From: an uncultured Flavobacteriales bacterium
GTDB taxonomy: Bacteria; Bacteroidota; Bacteroidia; Flavobacteriales; BACL11
Assembly (NCBI GenBank): GCA_950069165.1
Contig: CATMIT010000026.1
Location: 1 to 17,692 of the forward strand
DNA: 17,692 nucleotides
Reading direction: 5' to 3'
In this document: positions 8,018 through 16,338 of the stretch, piece after piece
Numbering within the stretch: position 1 is the stretch's first letter
Layout of the letters: every line of letters begins with the position of its first letter
The notes under the pieces: model-generated
What the model was told of the DNA's origin: nothing
What the model saw: only the letters and a program-made list of their open reading frames with translations
Databases searched by the model: none
Translations under genes and position numbers: made by a program

Positions 8018-9361
8018 ATGGCACTTAATGCATTATCAGCCATCTCGCCAATTGATGGAAGATACAGCAAAAAAACAGAAAGTTTAAAGCAGTATTTTTC
8101 TGAAGAAGCTCTGATTAAATATAGGATTTTGGTTGAGGTGGAATATTTTATTGCGCTTTGCAATTTGCCTTTACCACAGCTAAAAGAGTTTCCAGCTAAA
8201 AAAATCCAACTTTTAAGGAAATTATATACTGACTTTAATAATGAAGATGCCAAAAAAATTAAAGAAATTGAGGCAATTACAAACCATGATGTAAAAGCTG
8301 TTGAGTATTTTATTAAAGAAAAATTTGATAAATTAGGATTAGAAGATTTTAAAGAATTTATCCATTTCGGACTTACCTCACAAGATATAAATAATACTGC
8401 TATACCACTATCGATTAAAAATGCTATGAACGAAAATTATCTTCCTCAAATCAAAAAGATAGTGGCAAAGCTGAAAGTAAATGCAAAAAAGTGGAAAGAA
8501 GTAGCAATGTTGGCAAGAACACATGGACAAGCGGCATCTCCAACCAAATTAGGAAAAGAAATAATGGTTTTTGTTGAGCGAATAGAAAATCAGTTAGCCC
8601 TTTTAAACAAGATTCCTTTCTCTGCAAAATTTGGTGGTGCTACAGGTAATTTTAATGCACATCACCTAGCTTACCCAGAAATTGATTGGGTTAATTTTGC
8701 AAACAATTTCACCTCTTCTGTTTTTGGTTTGCAAAGGCAACAAACCACCACACAAATTGAGCATTACGATAATTTAGCTGCTCTGATGGATAATTTGAGT
8801 AGAATCAACACCATTTTAATTGATTTCGCAAAAGATATCTGGACTTATATTTCCATGGATTATTTCAAACAAAAAATAAAAGAAGGAGAAATTGGCTCAT
8901 CAGCTATGCCACACAAAGTAAACCCAATTGATTTTGAAAATGCAGAAGGCAACCTGGCAATGGCCAATGCAGTTTTTAATTTCTTATCTGCTAAATTGCC
9001 AATTTCTCGTTTGCAAAGGGATTTGACCGATAGCACTGTATTAAGAAATATTGGTGTTCCATTTTGTCACAGTATTATTGCTTTTTCGTCTTTGGAGAGG
9101 GGATTGGATAAATTACTGCTAAACAAACAAGCCATTGATGCTGATTTGGAGAAAAACTGGGCAGTGGTTTCAGAAGCCATTCAAACTATTTTAAGAAGAG
9201 AAGGGTTTGCTAACCCATATGAAACGCTCAAAGAACTTACCAGGACCAATAAGGAGATAAATGCTGAAAGCATTGCTAATTTTATCAATAATTTAGAAAT
9301 TTCTGAAAAGGTTAAAAAAGAATTATTGGCTATTACGCCATTCAACTATACTGGGATTTAA
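8018..9361 (+). CDS. purB: Adenylosuccinate lyase
   Basis: This cytosolic enzyme of 447 residues releases fumarate twice in purine synthesis: from SAICAR on the way to IMP, and from adenylosuccinate to give AMP. It is of the E. coli type, opening with ALSAISPIDGRY. ARTHGQAASPTKLGKE carries the catalytic His169. The fumarase/aspartase superfamily loop SSAMPHKVNPIDFENAEGN contains the catalytic Ser295, the same number as in E. coli. The length agrees with the family (about 455). The gene stands alone, with its own promoter element upstream, and shares a TTAA with the stop of the convergent 184-residue gene. I see no purine-responsive riboswitch in the 114-base upstream spacer. Confidence 0.97.
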   Translation: MALNALSAISPIDGRYSKKTESLKQYFSEEALIKYRILVEVEYFIALCNLPLPQLKEFPAKKIQLLRKLYTDFNNEDAKKIKEIEAITNHDVKAVEYFIKEKFDKLGLEDFKEFIHFGLTSQDINNTAIPLSIKNAMNENYLPQIKKIVAKLKVNAKKWKEVAMLARTHGQAASPTKLGKEIMVFVERIENQLALLNKIPFSAKFGGATGNFNAHHLAYPEIDWVNFANNFTSSVFGLQRQQTTTQIEHYDNLAALMDNLSRINTILIDFAKDIWTYISMDYFKQKIKEGEIGSSAMPHKVNPIDFENAEGNLAMANAVFNFLSAKLPISRLQRDLTDSTVLRNIGVPFCHSIIAFSSLERGLDKLLLNKQAIDADLEKNWAVVSEAIQTILRREGFANPYETLKELTRTNKEINAESIANFINNLEISEKVKKELLAITPFNYTGI

Positions 9362-9912
9362 GCAGTAATTTTGTGATTACCAAGATAGTCTTCCCAATTC
9401 CAAATAAAATGTGTCATAAGGTTTTTTAACTCCTGAAAGAAAATAGGGTTTGGTTCATTTTTCCGTTTGAATAAATTCACCTGAAAATCATTGATATTGT
9501 ATTTATCAAAAACGGCAGTTGCCATAGCCTCAATGCAATTGTCCGACTTTCTTAAAAGATCGGATAAATAAGTTTCATAATCTACTAATTGTTCAAATGC
9601 AATATCATTTTCTCCTTCCATTTTTTCTGCCATAATATCAATAAGCTGATTGTGCAATTGCTGGGCCTGATCCTCATCAAAAAAGGAAGGAATCATTTTT
9701 AGGTTTCCAACAAAAACAATAAGCCGAAACCACCTAATATCTTTATCTGTTAGATTAGGATTTCTTTCCAAATTATTATTGTTATTAATAAAATCTTGTA
9801 TCTCTACAAAGCCATTTACAATAACTTCATCAAGAGTAGTAACAAGAAGATTAGCCGTTTTTACAGAGCTTATCTTTTTCTTTTTAGATAATAATCCAAG
9901 AAATTTTATCAT
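9358..9912 (-). CDS. Unrecognised 184-residue protein, last gene of the lhgO operon
   Basis: I do not recognise this protein. It has no signal peptide and no membrane helix, so it is predicted cytosolic. The N-terminus is basic (MIKFLGLLSKKKKISS). A run of five Asn at residues 43-47 and an RNPN segment form a likely flexible linker. The rest is mostly amphipathic helix, notably DIRWFRLIVFVGNLKMIPSFF and the acidic DEDQAQQLHNQLIDIMAEKM. The C-terminus is aromatic (HFIWNWEDYL). No cysteine cluster, nucleotide-binding motif or catalytic pattern is evident. It begins two bases after the lhgO stop, so it is almost certainly co-transcribed with it. Base composition resembles its neighbours and there is no sign of transfer. 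Confidence 0.75.
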   Translation of the reverse strand: MIKFLGLLSKKKKISSVKTANLLVTTLDEVIVNGFVEIQDFINNNNNLERNPNLTDKDIRWFRLIVFVGNLKMIPSFFDEDQAQQLHNQLIDIMAEKMEGENDIAFEQLVDYETYLSDLLRKSDNCIEAMATAVFDKYNINDFQVNLFKRKNEPNPIFFQELKNLMTHFIWNWEDYLGNHKITA

Positions 9913-9914
9913 AT

Positions 9915-11126
9915 TTAATTTTTCAAATTAAACTGTAATTTCGCTTTTTCCATTATCTGCTGCCCTATTGCAAGGCAAGCAGTTGCAGCCGGAGATGGAG
10001 CATTCAAAATATGTAAATTATTTTTGTTTTGCACAATTTTAAAATCATCAATTATCTCTCCATCATTGCATAATGCCATTGCTCTCACTCCACTTCTCCC
10101 CACTATAATATCCTCTATTTTCAAAGTTGGTATCATCTTTTGTAATTCTTTCAAAAATAAAACTTTTGAGAACGCCCTTTTATATTCTTTCAAACCAAAT
10201 TTCCAATGATTTATGAACAACCTCCAACTGCCTATAAAACTAAGTACTTCTAAGGAATCCTTCCATGAAAAGTCTGTTTTTTTATAACCTTCTCTTTTAA
10301 AAGAAAAAACTGCATTTGGACCGCATTCAATATCCCCATTCATCATTCTGGTAAAATGAACGCCCAAAAAAGGAAATTCAGGATTAGGAACAGGATAAAT
10401 CAGGTTATTTACTTTGCTTTTTGACAGGTCGGATAGCTGGTAATAATCCCCTCTAAAACTAACAATCTGCATGTCTAATTTTACCTTGTCTTTTTTGGCT
10501 AATCTGTCGGAAAACAATCCTCCACAAAAAATAGTATGCTCTACTTTAAACTTTCCTTTTGTTGAAAACAACAGCCCGTCATCAATATCCAACAGTTCAC
10601 AATTTAAAGCTATTTTACTATTAGGATTCATCTGTTTTATCAATTTTGCAAACTTATTACAAACTTCTTTATAGTCTATTATTCCACTTTGAGGAACTGA
10701 GAGAGCAGCAATCCCCTCTGCGTTTGGTTCAATCTTTTTGAACTCTTGAGGAGTTAGTATTTTTAAATCTACTAAGCCATTTTGCTCACCATTAAGTTTT
10801 AAATGTTCTAATTGGGTAGCTTCCTGATTTGTTACTGCTAATACAATTTTACCACAAATATCATATTTTATATTGTTCTCTTTTGCAAATTGAATCAATT
10901 GCTTTCTTCCTTTAACACAGTTTTTCGCACGAAAAGAATCTGGTTTATAATACAATCCGGAGTGGATAACCCCAGAATTTCTTCCAGTTTGATGAAAAGC
11001 CAATTCTTTTTCCTTTTCTAAAATGATAAGGTTTAATTTTGGGAATTCTCTCTGGATTTGATAGCCAATAGCCAAGCCAACTATTCCTCCGCCTACAATT
11101 GCAATGTCATATTTGGCTTCTTGCAT
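9915..11126 (-). CDS. lhgO: L-2-hydroxyglutarate oxidase / dehydrogenase (FAD-dependent)
   Basis: This is a 403-residue DAO-family flavoenzyme that oxidises L-2-hydroxyglutarate to 2-oxoglutarate. In E. coli LhgO is membrane-associated and passes electrons to the quinone pool. The FAD-binding Rossmann fold is seen in IAIVGGGIVGLAIGY (Gly12-14 and Gly17), with Glu37 at the end of strand 2 (LIILEKE) to bind ribose. The family signature HQTGRNSGVIHSGLYY spans residues 45-60. A second FAD contact region is GRSGVRAMA, followed by a C-terminal NAPSPAATACLAIG that is typical of the family. Length matches (E. coli 422). It starts eight bases after the DUF5777 stop, within a leftward operon. Substrate assignment follows the family; related glycerol-3-phosphate or sarcosine-type oxidases lack this HQTG motif. 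Confidence 0.92.
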   Translation of the reverse strand: MQEAKYDIAIVGGGIVGLAIGYQIQREFPKLNLIILEKEKELAFHQTGRNSGVIHSGLYYKPDSFRAKNCVKGRKQLIQFAKENNIKYDICGKIVLAVTNQEATQLEHLKLNGEQNGLVDLKILTPQEFKKIEPNAEGIAALSVPQSGIIDYKEVCNKFAKLIKQMNPNSKIALNCELLDIDDGLLFSTKGKFKVEHTIFCGGLFSDRLAKKDKVKLDMQIVSFRGDYYQLSDLSKSKVNNLIYPVPNPEFPFLGVHFTRMMNGDIECGPNAVFSFKREGYKKTDFSWKDSLEVLSFIGSWRLFINHWKFGLKEYKRAFSKVLFLKELQKMIPTLKIEDIIVGRSGVRAMALCNDGEIIDDFKIVQNKNNLHILNAPSPAATACLAIGQQIMEKAKLQFNLKN

Positions 11127-11133
11127 TTAGGTG

Positions 11134-11997
11134 TTACTTATTTTCTTTAATGGTGAATACTCTCGAGATATTAAATCCAAAATAAATATCGCCTTGCTCC
11201 CAATCGCCTTTAGTTTCATGAATAAATGATGACTCAATCATGGCTGGAGAATTACTTAGGTGCAACTGGAAAACATGCCCCCCCGTTTCAATATCAAAAC
11301 CAAAGGAAAGTACATCATTATTTATTTTTCCGTTTATCTGCATAAAATATTCTGCATTTACCGAAATTCGATTTGTTAGCTTTTGTCTTGCGCCAAATCC
11401 TAAGGAAATTCTATCATTTTTTTCTGCATAGTTTACCAAATTATAATGCACCAAAGTTGGGGAAAGCTGAACAGATAAATCTCTATTTATTTTTCTGGCA
11501 ATAAGTAATTGATGGGAAAAACTGAGTTGATTGCTCATCTCAAAAGCTTCTTCATTCGTTTCGCTCCATCTATATTGTTTAATGAAAATAGCAGAATTTG
11601 TTGCAATAGTAAAAGGGAATTCCTTACTGCCTTTAGATTGTCTTTTTAATCTAATCTTGGCACTTGCATCAATTGTTTTTAGTTCCGAACTCCTTCCAAT
11701 TCCTACACTCATCCAATCCTTAATCCCATAGTCAAAACCTAATCTGATTTGGGAATTATCTAAACCAAATAAATTGTAAAAACCAGAATTTAGTGTGCCA
11801 AACCTATGTTGAATTTGAAATTGTAAAACCCCTTTAGATAACACCTCTACTGATTGTCCGTTTACAACTTTTTTCCCTTTAAAGGTAGAGCTAATATATA
11901 TTGGCTTATCCTCCGAGACAAGCATAGACAATAAATTATCTTGTGCCTTTGTAAAAAGACTTTGACACATTATTAGGATTACTATAATTTTATTCAT
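11134..11997 (-). CDS. DUF5777 family predicted outer-membrane beta-barrel protein
   Basis: This is a 287-residue secreted protein of unknown function. A signal peptide (MNKIIVILIMCQSLFTKA, cleavage before Q19) precedes an alternating beta-strand pattern throughout: LQFQIQHRFGTLNSGFYNLF, QIRLGFDYGI, WMSVGIGRSSELKT and ISLGFGARQKL. This suggests a barrel of roughly 10-12 strands. The segment KGKKVVNGQSVEVLSKG followed by HRFGTLNSGFYNLFGLDNSQ is what I recall from DUF5777 proteins. The C-terminus ends a few residues after the last strand, without the usual terminal aromatic. The ATG overlaps the TGA of the YceI gene by four bases, indicating tight coupling. Together with YceI and the cytochrome lipoprotein it makes an envelope-targeted trio. 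Confidence 0.82.
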   Translation of the reverse strand: MNKIIVILIMCQSLFTKAQDNLLSMLVSEDKPIYISSTFKGKKVVNGQSVEVLSKGVLQFQIQHRFGTLNSGFYNLFGLDNSQIRLGFDYGIKDWMSVGIGRSSELKTIDASAKIRLKRQSKGSKEFPFTIATNSAIFIKQYRWSETNEEAFEMSNQLSFSHQLLIARKINRDLSVQLSPTLVHYNLVNYAEKNDRISLGFGARQKLTNRISVNAEYFMQINGKINNDVLSFGFDIETGGHVFQLHLSNSPAMIESSFIHETKGDWEQGDIYFGFNISRVFTIKENK

Positions 11998-12512
11998 TGT
12001 TTTTTGAATTCAATATTTACTTTAACCTCTATTTCTTCTGCAATATTATACATTACAATTCTAGGAATTTTAATTTTATACTCCTTTAATTTTACAACAA
12101 ATTCAGAAGATATTATTACATTATCATTTATGATTTGAAGTTTTCCTTCTGTTATTATTTCATTAGTAACTCCATGGATTGTCAATTCTCCTTTTACTTT
12201 TGCCTTCCCATTTTTATTTTCAGTTACTTTTCCTACAAAAGTAGATTTAGGATAAATGTCCGATTCCAAATAGTTTTCATTAAAATGTGTTTGCATTAAG
12301 GATTTTGGAAATATAAAATCTGTAATGTTTAACTGAAAAACTAACGCTTTGGTTTTAGCATCATAAACGGCAGAAACTTTATTATTTATGGCCGAAATAT
12401 CTTCCACTGGCGCCTTAGAAAAAAAGGTAATTGTTCCATCTTTTGCTAAATATTGTTGGGCATTTGCATAAAAACAAATCAGGAATAAAAATATACTAAT
12501 TATTTGGCGCAT
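11994..12512 (-). CDS. YceI family periplasmic protein
   Basis: This secreted protein has the lipocalin-like YceI fold, whose structurally known members bind polyisoprenoid or quinone-like molecules. I chose the ATG at 12510-12512. It gives a compact signal peptide (MRQIISIFLFLICFYANA, cleavage before QQ) and 172 residues. An adjacent ATG at 12513-12515 is equally possible, and the upstream one at 12533 puts six extra residues before the leader. Family features are TITFFSKAPVEDI near the mature N-terminus, then DIYPKSTFVGKV and GELTIHGVTNEI, with a beta-rich end. The start overlaps the end of the cytochrome gene by 17 bases. Because the cell probably uses menaquinone, an isoprenoid cargo is plausible but inferred. 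Confidence 0.88.
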   Translation of the reverse strand: MRQIISIFLFLICFYANAQQYLAKDGTITFFSKAPVEDISAINNKVSAVYDAKTKALVFQLNITDFIFPKSLMQTHFNENYLESDIYPKSTFVGKVTENKNGKAKVKGELTIHGVTNEIITEGKLQIINDNVIISSEFVVKLKEYKIKIPRIVMYNIAEEIEVKVNIEFKKQ

Positions 12513-12825
12513 CATTTTCTTTCCAGTTTTCAATAATTAATATTTCCTCTGCACTTAATCTTTCCCCATTCTTTGGCATAAATCCAACTTCTCTTTTTAT
12601 ACTTTCAATAACCGTTCCGTTAATCACATTATACTGAATTTCCTGGAAATTTGATAAGGGCATTATTCCATTAGAGTTATTTTGAAAATGACACCCTATA
12701 CAGTTCTTCTCAAAGATTGGTTCTACACAGTCGTTAAAAGAAGGATTATCTGTTTCACAAACGGATAATTCGTTATAGGTGCAAGAAGTCATTACTAGCA
12801 AACTAAGTATTAAAAAAAATCTCAT
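12496..12825 (-). CDS. Small c-type cytochrome lipoprotein
   Basis: This is a predicted lipid-anchored monohaem cytochrome of 109 residues. The leader MRFFLILSLLVMTSC is a lipoprotein signal with lipidated Cys15. Haem is attached by CIGCH (Cys42, Cys45, His46), placed in FNDCVEPIFEKNCIGCHF as in many Bacteroidota and Planctomycete cytochrome-like domains. Met83 of GFMPKNG is a good distal ligand, and a closing helix LSAEEILIIENWKEND is as expected for the cytochrome c fold. Cys23 and Cys33 are extra and could form a disulfide. Its ATG overlaps the MFS transporter stop by four bases (ATGA), and its own end overlaps the YceI start. It probably carries electrons at the envelope; the partner is not identified. 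Confidence 0.85.
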   Translation of the reverse strand: MRFFLILSLLVMTSCTYNELSVCETDNPSFNDCVEPIFEKNCIGCHFQNNSNGIMPLSNFQEIQYNVINGTVIESIKREVGFMPKNGERLSAEEILIIENWKENDAPNN

Positions 12826-14075
12826 TTTACAAAGTTATTGCTTTTTGTAAAAGTAATTCTATTAAAAAGAAATAAACCAACAACAAATAAAATAATCACT
12901 ACCCAAAGTGCCATTTGTTGTGAATACTTTAAAGTAATAAATCCGAAAAGAAGAGGGCCTAAAAAGGAAGTAGCTTTCCCGGTAAGTGCAAAAAATCCGA
13001 AAAATTCATTTTGTTTTTCTTTTGGAGTGAGTTGAGACATAAGCGAACGACTACAGGACTGGTTTGGTCCGACCATTAAGCCAATGAGCACACCCGCAAC
13101 CCAAAACATTTCTTTTGGAGAATTACTCTCTGGCGCAAAATACGCAATGAGAGTTGCAATAATCAGAACAATTAAGGAAATATTAATTACTCTTTTTGCA
13201 CCAATTTTATCTTCCAAATAACCAAATAAGAAGGAGCCAAATCCGGCCGCAGTATTCAACACAATACCTAAAAGCATTACTTCCTCAAAGGTAAAATTAA
13301 TAGTTCCAACTGCATAAATTCCTCCTAATGCAAAAATAGTAACTAGTCCATCATTAAAGAATAAACGAGCTATTAAAAATTGAGATATTTGCTTGTAGTA
13401 TGTAATAGAGTTAAAAGTTTTCCTTATTGTAGAAAATGAATCGCTAATGTGTTTTTTGGTGAGTTTTTCTTTCTTTCTATCTTTTAAAAACATAAAAGTA
13501 GGAATACTAAAAATAGCAAACCAAATACCAGCCAAAATATTAATCTTTCTAAGCTCAAGAGGATTATTTATATCAAATAGAAAAAGTGCTAAAAACAAAG
13601 CTAATAAACCCCCAACAAAACCCAATCCCCAAGCAAAGCCAGAAATACTTCCACTATTTTCTTTATTAGATAAATCAGGTAAATAGGAATTACAGAAAAC
13701 CGTACCCATTTCAAAGGCTATATTAGCAATTATAAAAAGGGTGAGTGCCAAAAACACATCACCAGCCTCCGGAAAAAAAAGAAGAACGGAAAACACGGCA
13801 CAAATCCAAGTAAACAAAATAAGGAAGAATTTTCGGTAACCACCTTTATCAGCAATGGCACCCAGTATTGGTGATAAAACAGATACTATAATTGCTGTAA
13901 TTGCAATTGCATTTGCCCACATTGCTGTTCCTATTTGAGGATTTGGAGCTATCACTTTCACAAAAAAAGCACTATATATAAAAGTTACAATGATTGTGGT
14001 GAAGGGTTGATTAGCAAAATCGTAAAGCGACCAAGCGAAAACTTCTTTCCTATTTTTTATTTTTGATAAAATCAT
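12822..14075 (-). CDS. MFS transporter, UMF1 (Atg22-like) family
   Basis: This is an inner-membrane major-facilitator protein of 417 residues with about twelve hydrophobic helices. The N-terminus EVFAWSLYDFANQPFTTIIV is characteristic of the UMF1/Atg22-like family. GAIADKGGYRKFF is the motif-A-like loop between helices 2 and 3, and GYLEDKIGAKRVI is its counterpart in the second half. VAGVLIGLMVGPNQSCSRSLMSQL resembles the family's second-half signature. Yeast Atg22 exports amino acids from the vacuole; the bacterial substrate is unknown. It is the first gene of the six-gene leftward operon. The only minus-strand promoter candidate upstream is TATTATTG (14089-14096), one mismatch from TAnnTTTG, so the promoter call is weak. 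Confidence 0.88.
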   Translation of the reverse strand: MILSKIKNRKEVFAWSLYDFANQPFTTIIVTFIYSAFFVKVIAPNPQIGTAMWANAIAITAIIVSVLSPILGAIADKGGYRKFFLILFTWICAVFSVLLFFPEAGDVFLALTLFIIANIAFEMGTVFCNSYLPDLSNKENSGSISGFAWGLGFVGGLLALFLALFLFDINNPLELRKINILAGIWFAIFSIPTFMFLKDRKKEKLTKKHISDSFSTIRKTFNSITYYKQISQFLIARLFFNDGLVTIFALGGIYAVGTINFTFEEVMLLGIVLNTAAGFGSFLFGYLEDKIGAKRVINISLIVLIIATLIAYFAPESNSPKEMFWVAGVLIGLMVGPNQSCSRSLMSQLTPKEKQNEFFGFFALTGKATSFLGPLLFGFITLKYSQQMALWVVIILFVVGLFLFNRITFTKSNNFVK

Positions 14076-14144
14076 AAAATTAAAAATTCAATAATACAAT
14101 TTTTATTACTAATTAGCTTTTCCTTCTTTAATCTTAAAAAAATG

Positions 14145-14152
14145 TAAATTTG
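14145..14152 (+). promoter_or_regulatory. -7 promoter element (TAAATTTG) for DUF5606-M3 peptidase-K+ channel
   Basis: TAAATTTG matches the consensus exactly and ends 18 bases before the ATG at 14171. It is identical in sequence to the purB element. It sits in the 95-base spacer between two divergent operons. Confidence 0.6.
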
Positions 14153-14170
14153 CACTTTAAAAAAATTAAA

Positions 14171-14605
14171 ATGAACTTAGAAGGAATTATTTCTGTTACA
14201 GGGAAGTCCGGATTATTTAAAGTAATCTCGCAAGGAAAAAATGCAGTGATTGTTGAGAATTTAACCGACAAAAAGAGAATCCCTTTAACTGCCAGACAAC
14301 AAGCGAATACTTTGGATGAAATTGGTGTTTACACTTATGATGACACCAAGCCATTGTCAGAGATTTTTGATGATATTGCTAAAAAGGAAAACGAAAAACA
14401 AAGTATAAGTCATAAAGTATCCAAAGAAGAATTAACAGTATACTTTGCAAAAATTTTACCTAATTATGATGAAGAGAGGGTGTATATTTCTGACATTAAA
14501 AAAGTAATACAATGGTATAATGTTTTGCAAACTGCTGGTTTAATTGAGTTGCCAAAAGCAGAAAAGAAAACTCCAAAAAAGAAAGAACCTACTGAAAAAG
14601 TATAA
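14171..14605 (+). CDS. DUF5606 family protein
   Basis: This is a cytosolic protein of 144 residues and unknown function that I recognise as DUF5606, a family widespread in Bacteroidota. The ATG at 14171 is preferred over an in-frame TTG at 14150 because that TTG lies inside the -7 promoter element. The N-terminal half (MNLEGIISVTGKSGLFKVIS, then KNAVIVENLTDKKRIP) is a small beta-rich domain resembling an SH3-like barrel. The C-terminal half holds HKVSKEELTVYFAKILPNYD and RVYISDIKKVIQWYNVLQ, a compact helical domain. A Lys/Pro-rich tail follows. The stop is two bases before the M3 peptidase start, so they are co-transcribed. A role in nucleic-acid or ribosome binding has been imagined for such basic proteins but nothing here shows it. 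Confidence 0.85.
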   Translation: MNLEGIISVTGKSGLFKVISQGKNAVIVENLTDKKRIPLTARQQANTLDEIGVYTYDDTKPLSEIFDDIAKKENEKQSISHKVSKEELTVYFAKILPNYDEERVYISDIKKVIQWYNVLQTAGLIELPKAEKKTPKKKEPTEKV

Positions 14606-14607
14606 TT

Positions 14608-16329
14608 ATGCAAACTACTATCGCAATACCAACACGCCCAAAAAGGAAATTTGTTTCTGAAAATTTAGTAATTGATTCTTGGGGAAAGATAAAATCACTG
14701 TTTGATAATTTAGTAGAAAGAAAAATATCTAATGCAAATGAATTAGAAAAATGGATGTTAGACCGTTCTGAACTAGAAGCCGTTTTGGAAGAGGATATGG
14801 CTTGGCGTTACATCAAAATGAATATTGATACTACTGATAAAAAATTGGGAGAACGATTTTCGTTTTGGATTAAAGAAATTGCACCAAAAACTGCTCCTTA
14901 TTCTCACAAACTAAATGTAAAATTAGTGGAGAGTCGTTTTCTTAATGATTTAGAGAGGGAAAAATATCGCATTTATTTAAGAAGTGTAAACAAAGAAATT
15001 GAGATTTTCCGTGAAGAAAACATTCCTTTATTTACTACAATGGAACAAAAGCAACAAGAATATGGTGCTATTTCTGCAAAGATGTCAATAGAGGTAAATG
15101 GTGAGAAATTGACCATGCAAAAAGCCGCACAATTATTAAAAAGTACGGATAGAGTAAAAAGAGAAGAGATCTACAATAAAATCAGTACTAGACGATTGCA
15201 AGACGAAAAAGCATTGGATGATTTATTTGATGAACTAATTGCTTTAAGACAACAAATTGCGAAAAATGCTGGCTTTGATAATTATCGTGATTATATGTTT
15301 GCAGCTATGGGACGTTTTGATTACACACCTAAAGATTGCTTTAATTTCCATGATGCTATTGCACAAGAAATCGTTCCTATTATCAATTCATTCGAACAAA
15401 AAAGAAAAGATAAATTAGGATATACTTCATACAAACCTTGGGACACAGCTGTTGATGTTGATGGTTTTGCACCTTTAAAACCATTTGAAGGAGGAACTCA
15501 GCTGACTGATTTATCAGTAGAATGTTTCAATAGGTTAAGACCTTATTTTGGCGAGTGTCTTTCCACTATGAAAGCAATGAAGCATTTGGATTTAGAATCA
15601 AAAAATGGGAAAGCTCCAGGAGGTTTTATGTACCCACTTTATGAAATAGGTGTTCCTTTTATCTATATGAATGCTGTAGGTTCTCAAAGAGATGTAATCA
15701 CTATGATGCATGAAGGTGGGCATGCTGTACACTCCTTTTTATGTAGAGATTTACCTATGACGGAATTCAAAAGCACCCCTTCTGAAGTGGCTGAACTGGC
15801 ATCCATGTCCATGGAACTAATATCTATGGATCATTGGGATGTATTTTATGCTGATGAAACGGAATTAAAAAGAGCTAAATTAGAACAACTAGAAAAAGTA
15901 TTGGAAGGATTGCCTTGGATAGCTTCTATTGATAAATTCCAACATTGGATTTATACCAATAAACATACTGCACAAGAAAGGAAAGAAAAATGGTTGGAAA
16001 TTTCTGCAGCATTAGGAAATCAAATAATTGATTGGGATGGAAATGAAAATGTGAAAGCCAGCCTATGGCAAAGACAATTGCACCTTTATGAAGTTCCTTT
16101 CTACTATATTGAATATGGAATGGCACAATTAGGTGCAATTGCTATGTGGCGTTCTTACAAAAAATTGGGAGAGAACGGATTAGACAATTATATGGAAGCA
16201 TTGAAATTGGGTTATACCAAAAGTATTTCTGAAATTTATGAAACAGCTGGAATCAAATTTGATTTCTCAGCCGATTATGTAAAAGAATTGGCTAATTTTA
16301 TAAAAAAGGAATTAGCCAATTTAGATTAA
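14608..16329 (+). CDS. M3 family oligoendopeptidase (zinc metalloprotease)
   Basis: This 573-residue enzyme has no signal peptide and is predicted to act in the cytosol on short peptides. The zinc site HEGGH spans residues 368-372, with His368 and His372 as ligands and Glu369 as the general base. Glu396 in SEVAELASMSMELI aligns with the third zinc ligand of the M3 family. The N-terminal helical lobe precedes it, and QRDVITMMHEGGHAVHSF is the expected surrounding sequence. The C-terminal region YEVPFYYIEYGMAQLGA carries the conserved Tyr residues that contribute to substrate binding in PepF-like enzymes. Length fits oligoendopeptidase F (about 560-600). It lies two bases after DUF5606 and nine bases before the channel gene. 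Confidence 0.95.
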   Translation: MQTTIAIPTRPKRKFVSENLVIDSWGKIKSLFDNLVERKISNANELEKWMLDRSELEAVLEEDMAWRYIKMNIDTTDKKLGERFSFWIKEIAPKTAPYSHKLNVKLVESRFLNDLEREKYRIYLRSVNKEIEIFREENIPLFTTMEQKQQEYGAISAKMSIEVNGEKLTMQKAAQLLKSTDRVKREEIYNKISTRRLQDEKALDDLFDELIALRQQIAKNAGFDNYRDYMFAAMGRFDYTPKDCFNFHDAIAQEIVPIINSFEQKRKDKLGYTSYKPWDTAVDVDGFAPLKPFEGGTQLTDLSVECFNRLRPYFGECLSTMKAMKHLDLESKNGKAPGGFMYPLYEIGVPFIYMNAVGSQRDVITMMHEGGHAVHSFLCRDLPMTEFKSTPSEVAELASMSMELISMDHWDVFYADETELKRAKLEQLEKVLEGLPWIASIDKFQHWIYTNKHTAQERKEKWLEISAALGNQIIDWDGNENVKASLWQRQLHLYEVPFYYIEYGMAQLGAIAMWRSYKKLGENGLDNYMEALKLGYTKSISEIYETAGIKFDFSADYVKELANFIKKELANLD

Positions 16330-16338
16330 ATTATTCTT

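Noticed and set aside
14150..14170. Possible upstream TTG start giving seven extra residues to DUF5606.
   Set aside because: The TTG lies within the -7 promoter element TAAATTTG, so it would not be transcribed from that promoter, and the family begins at the ATG at 14171.
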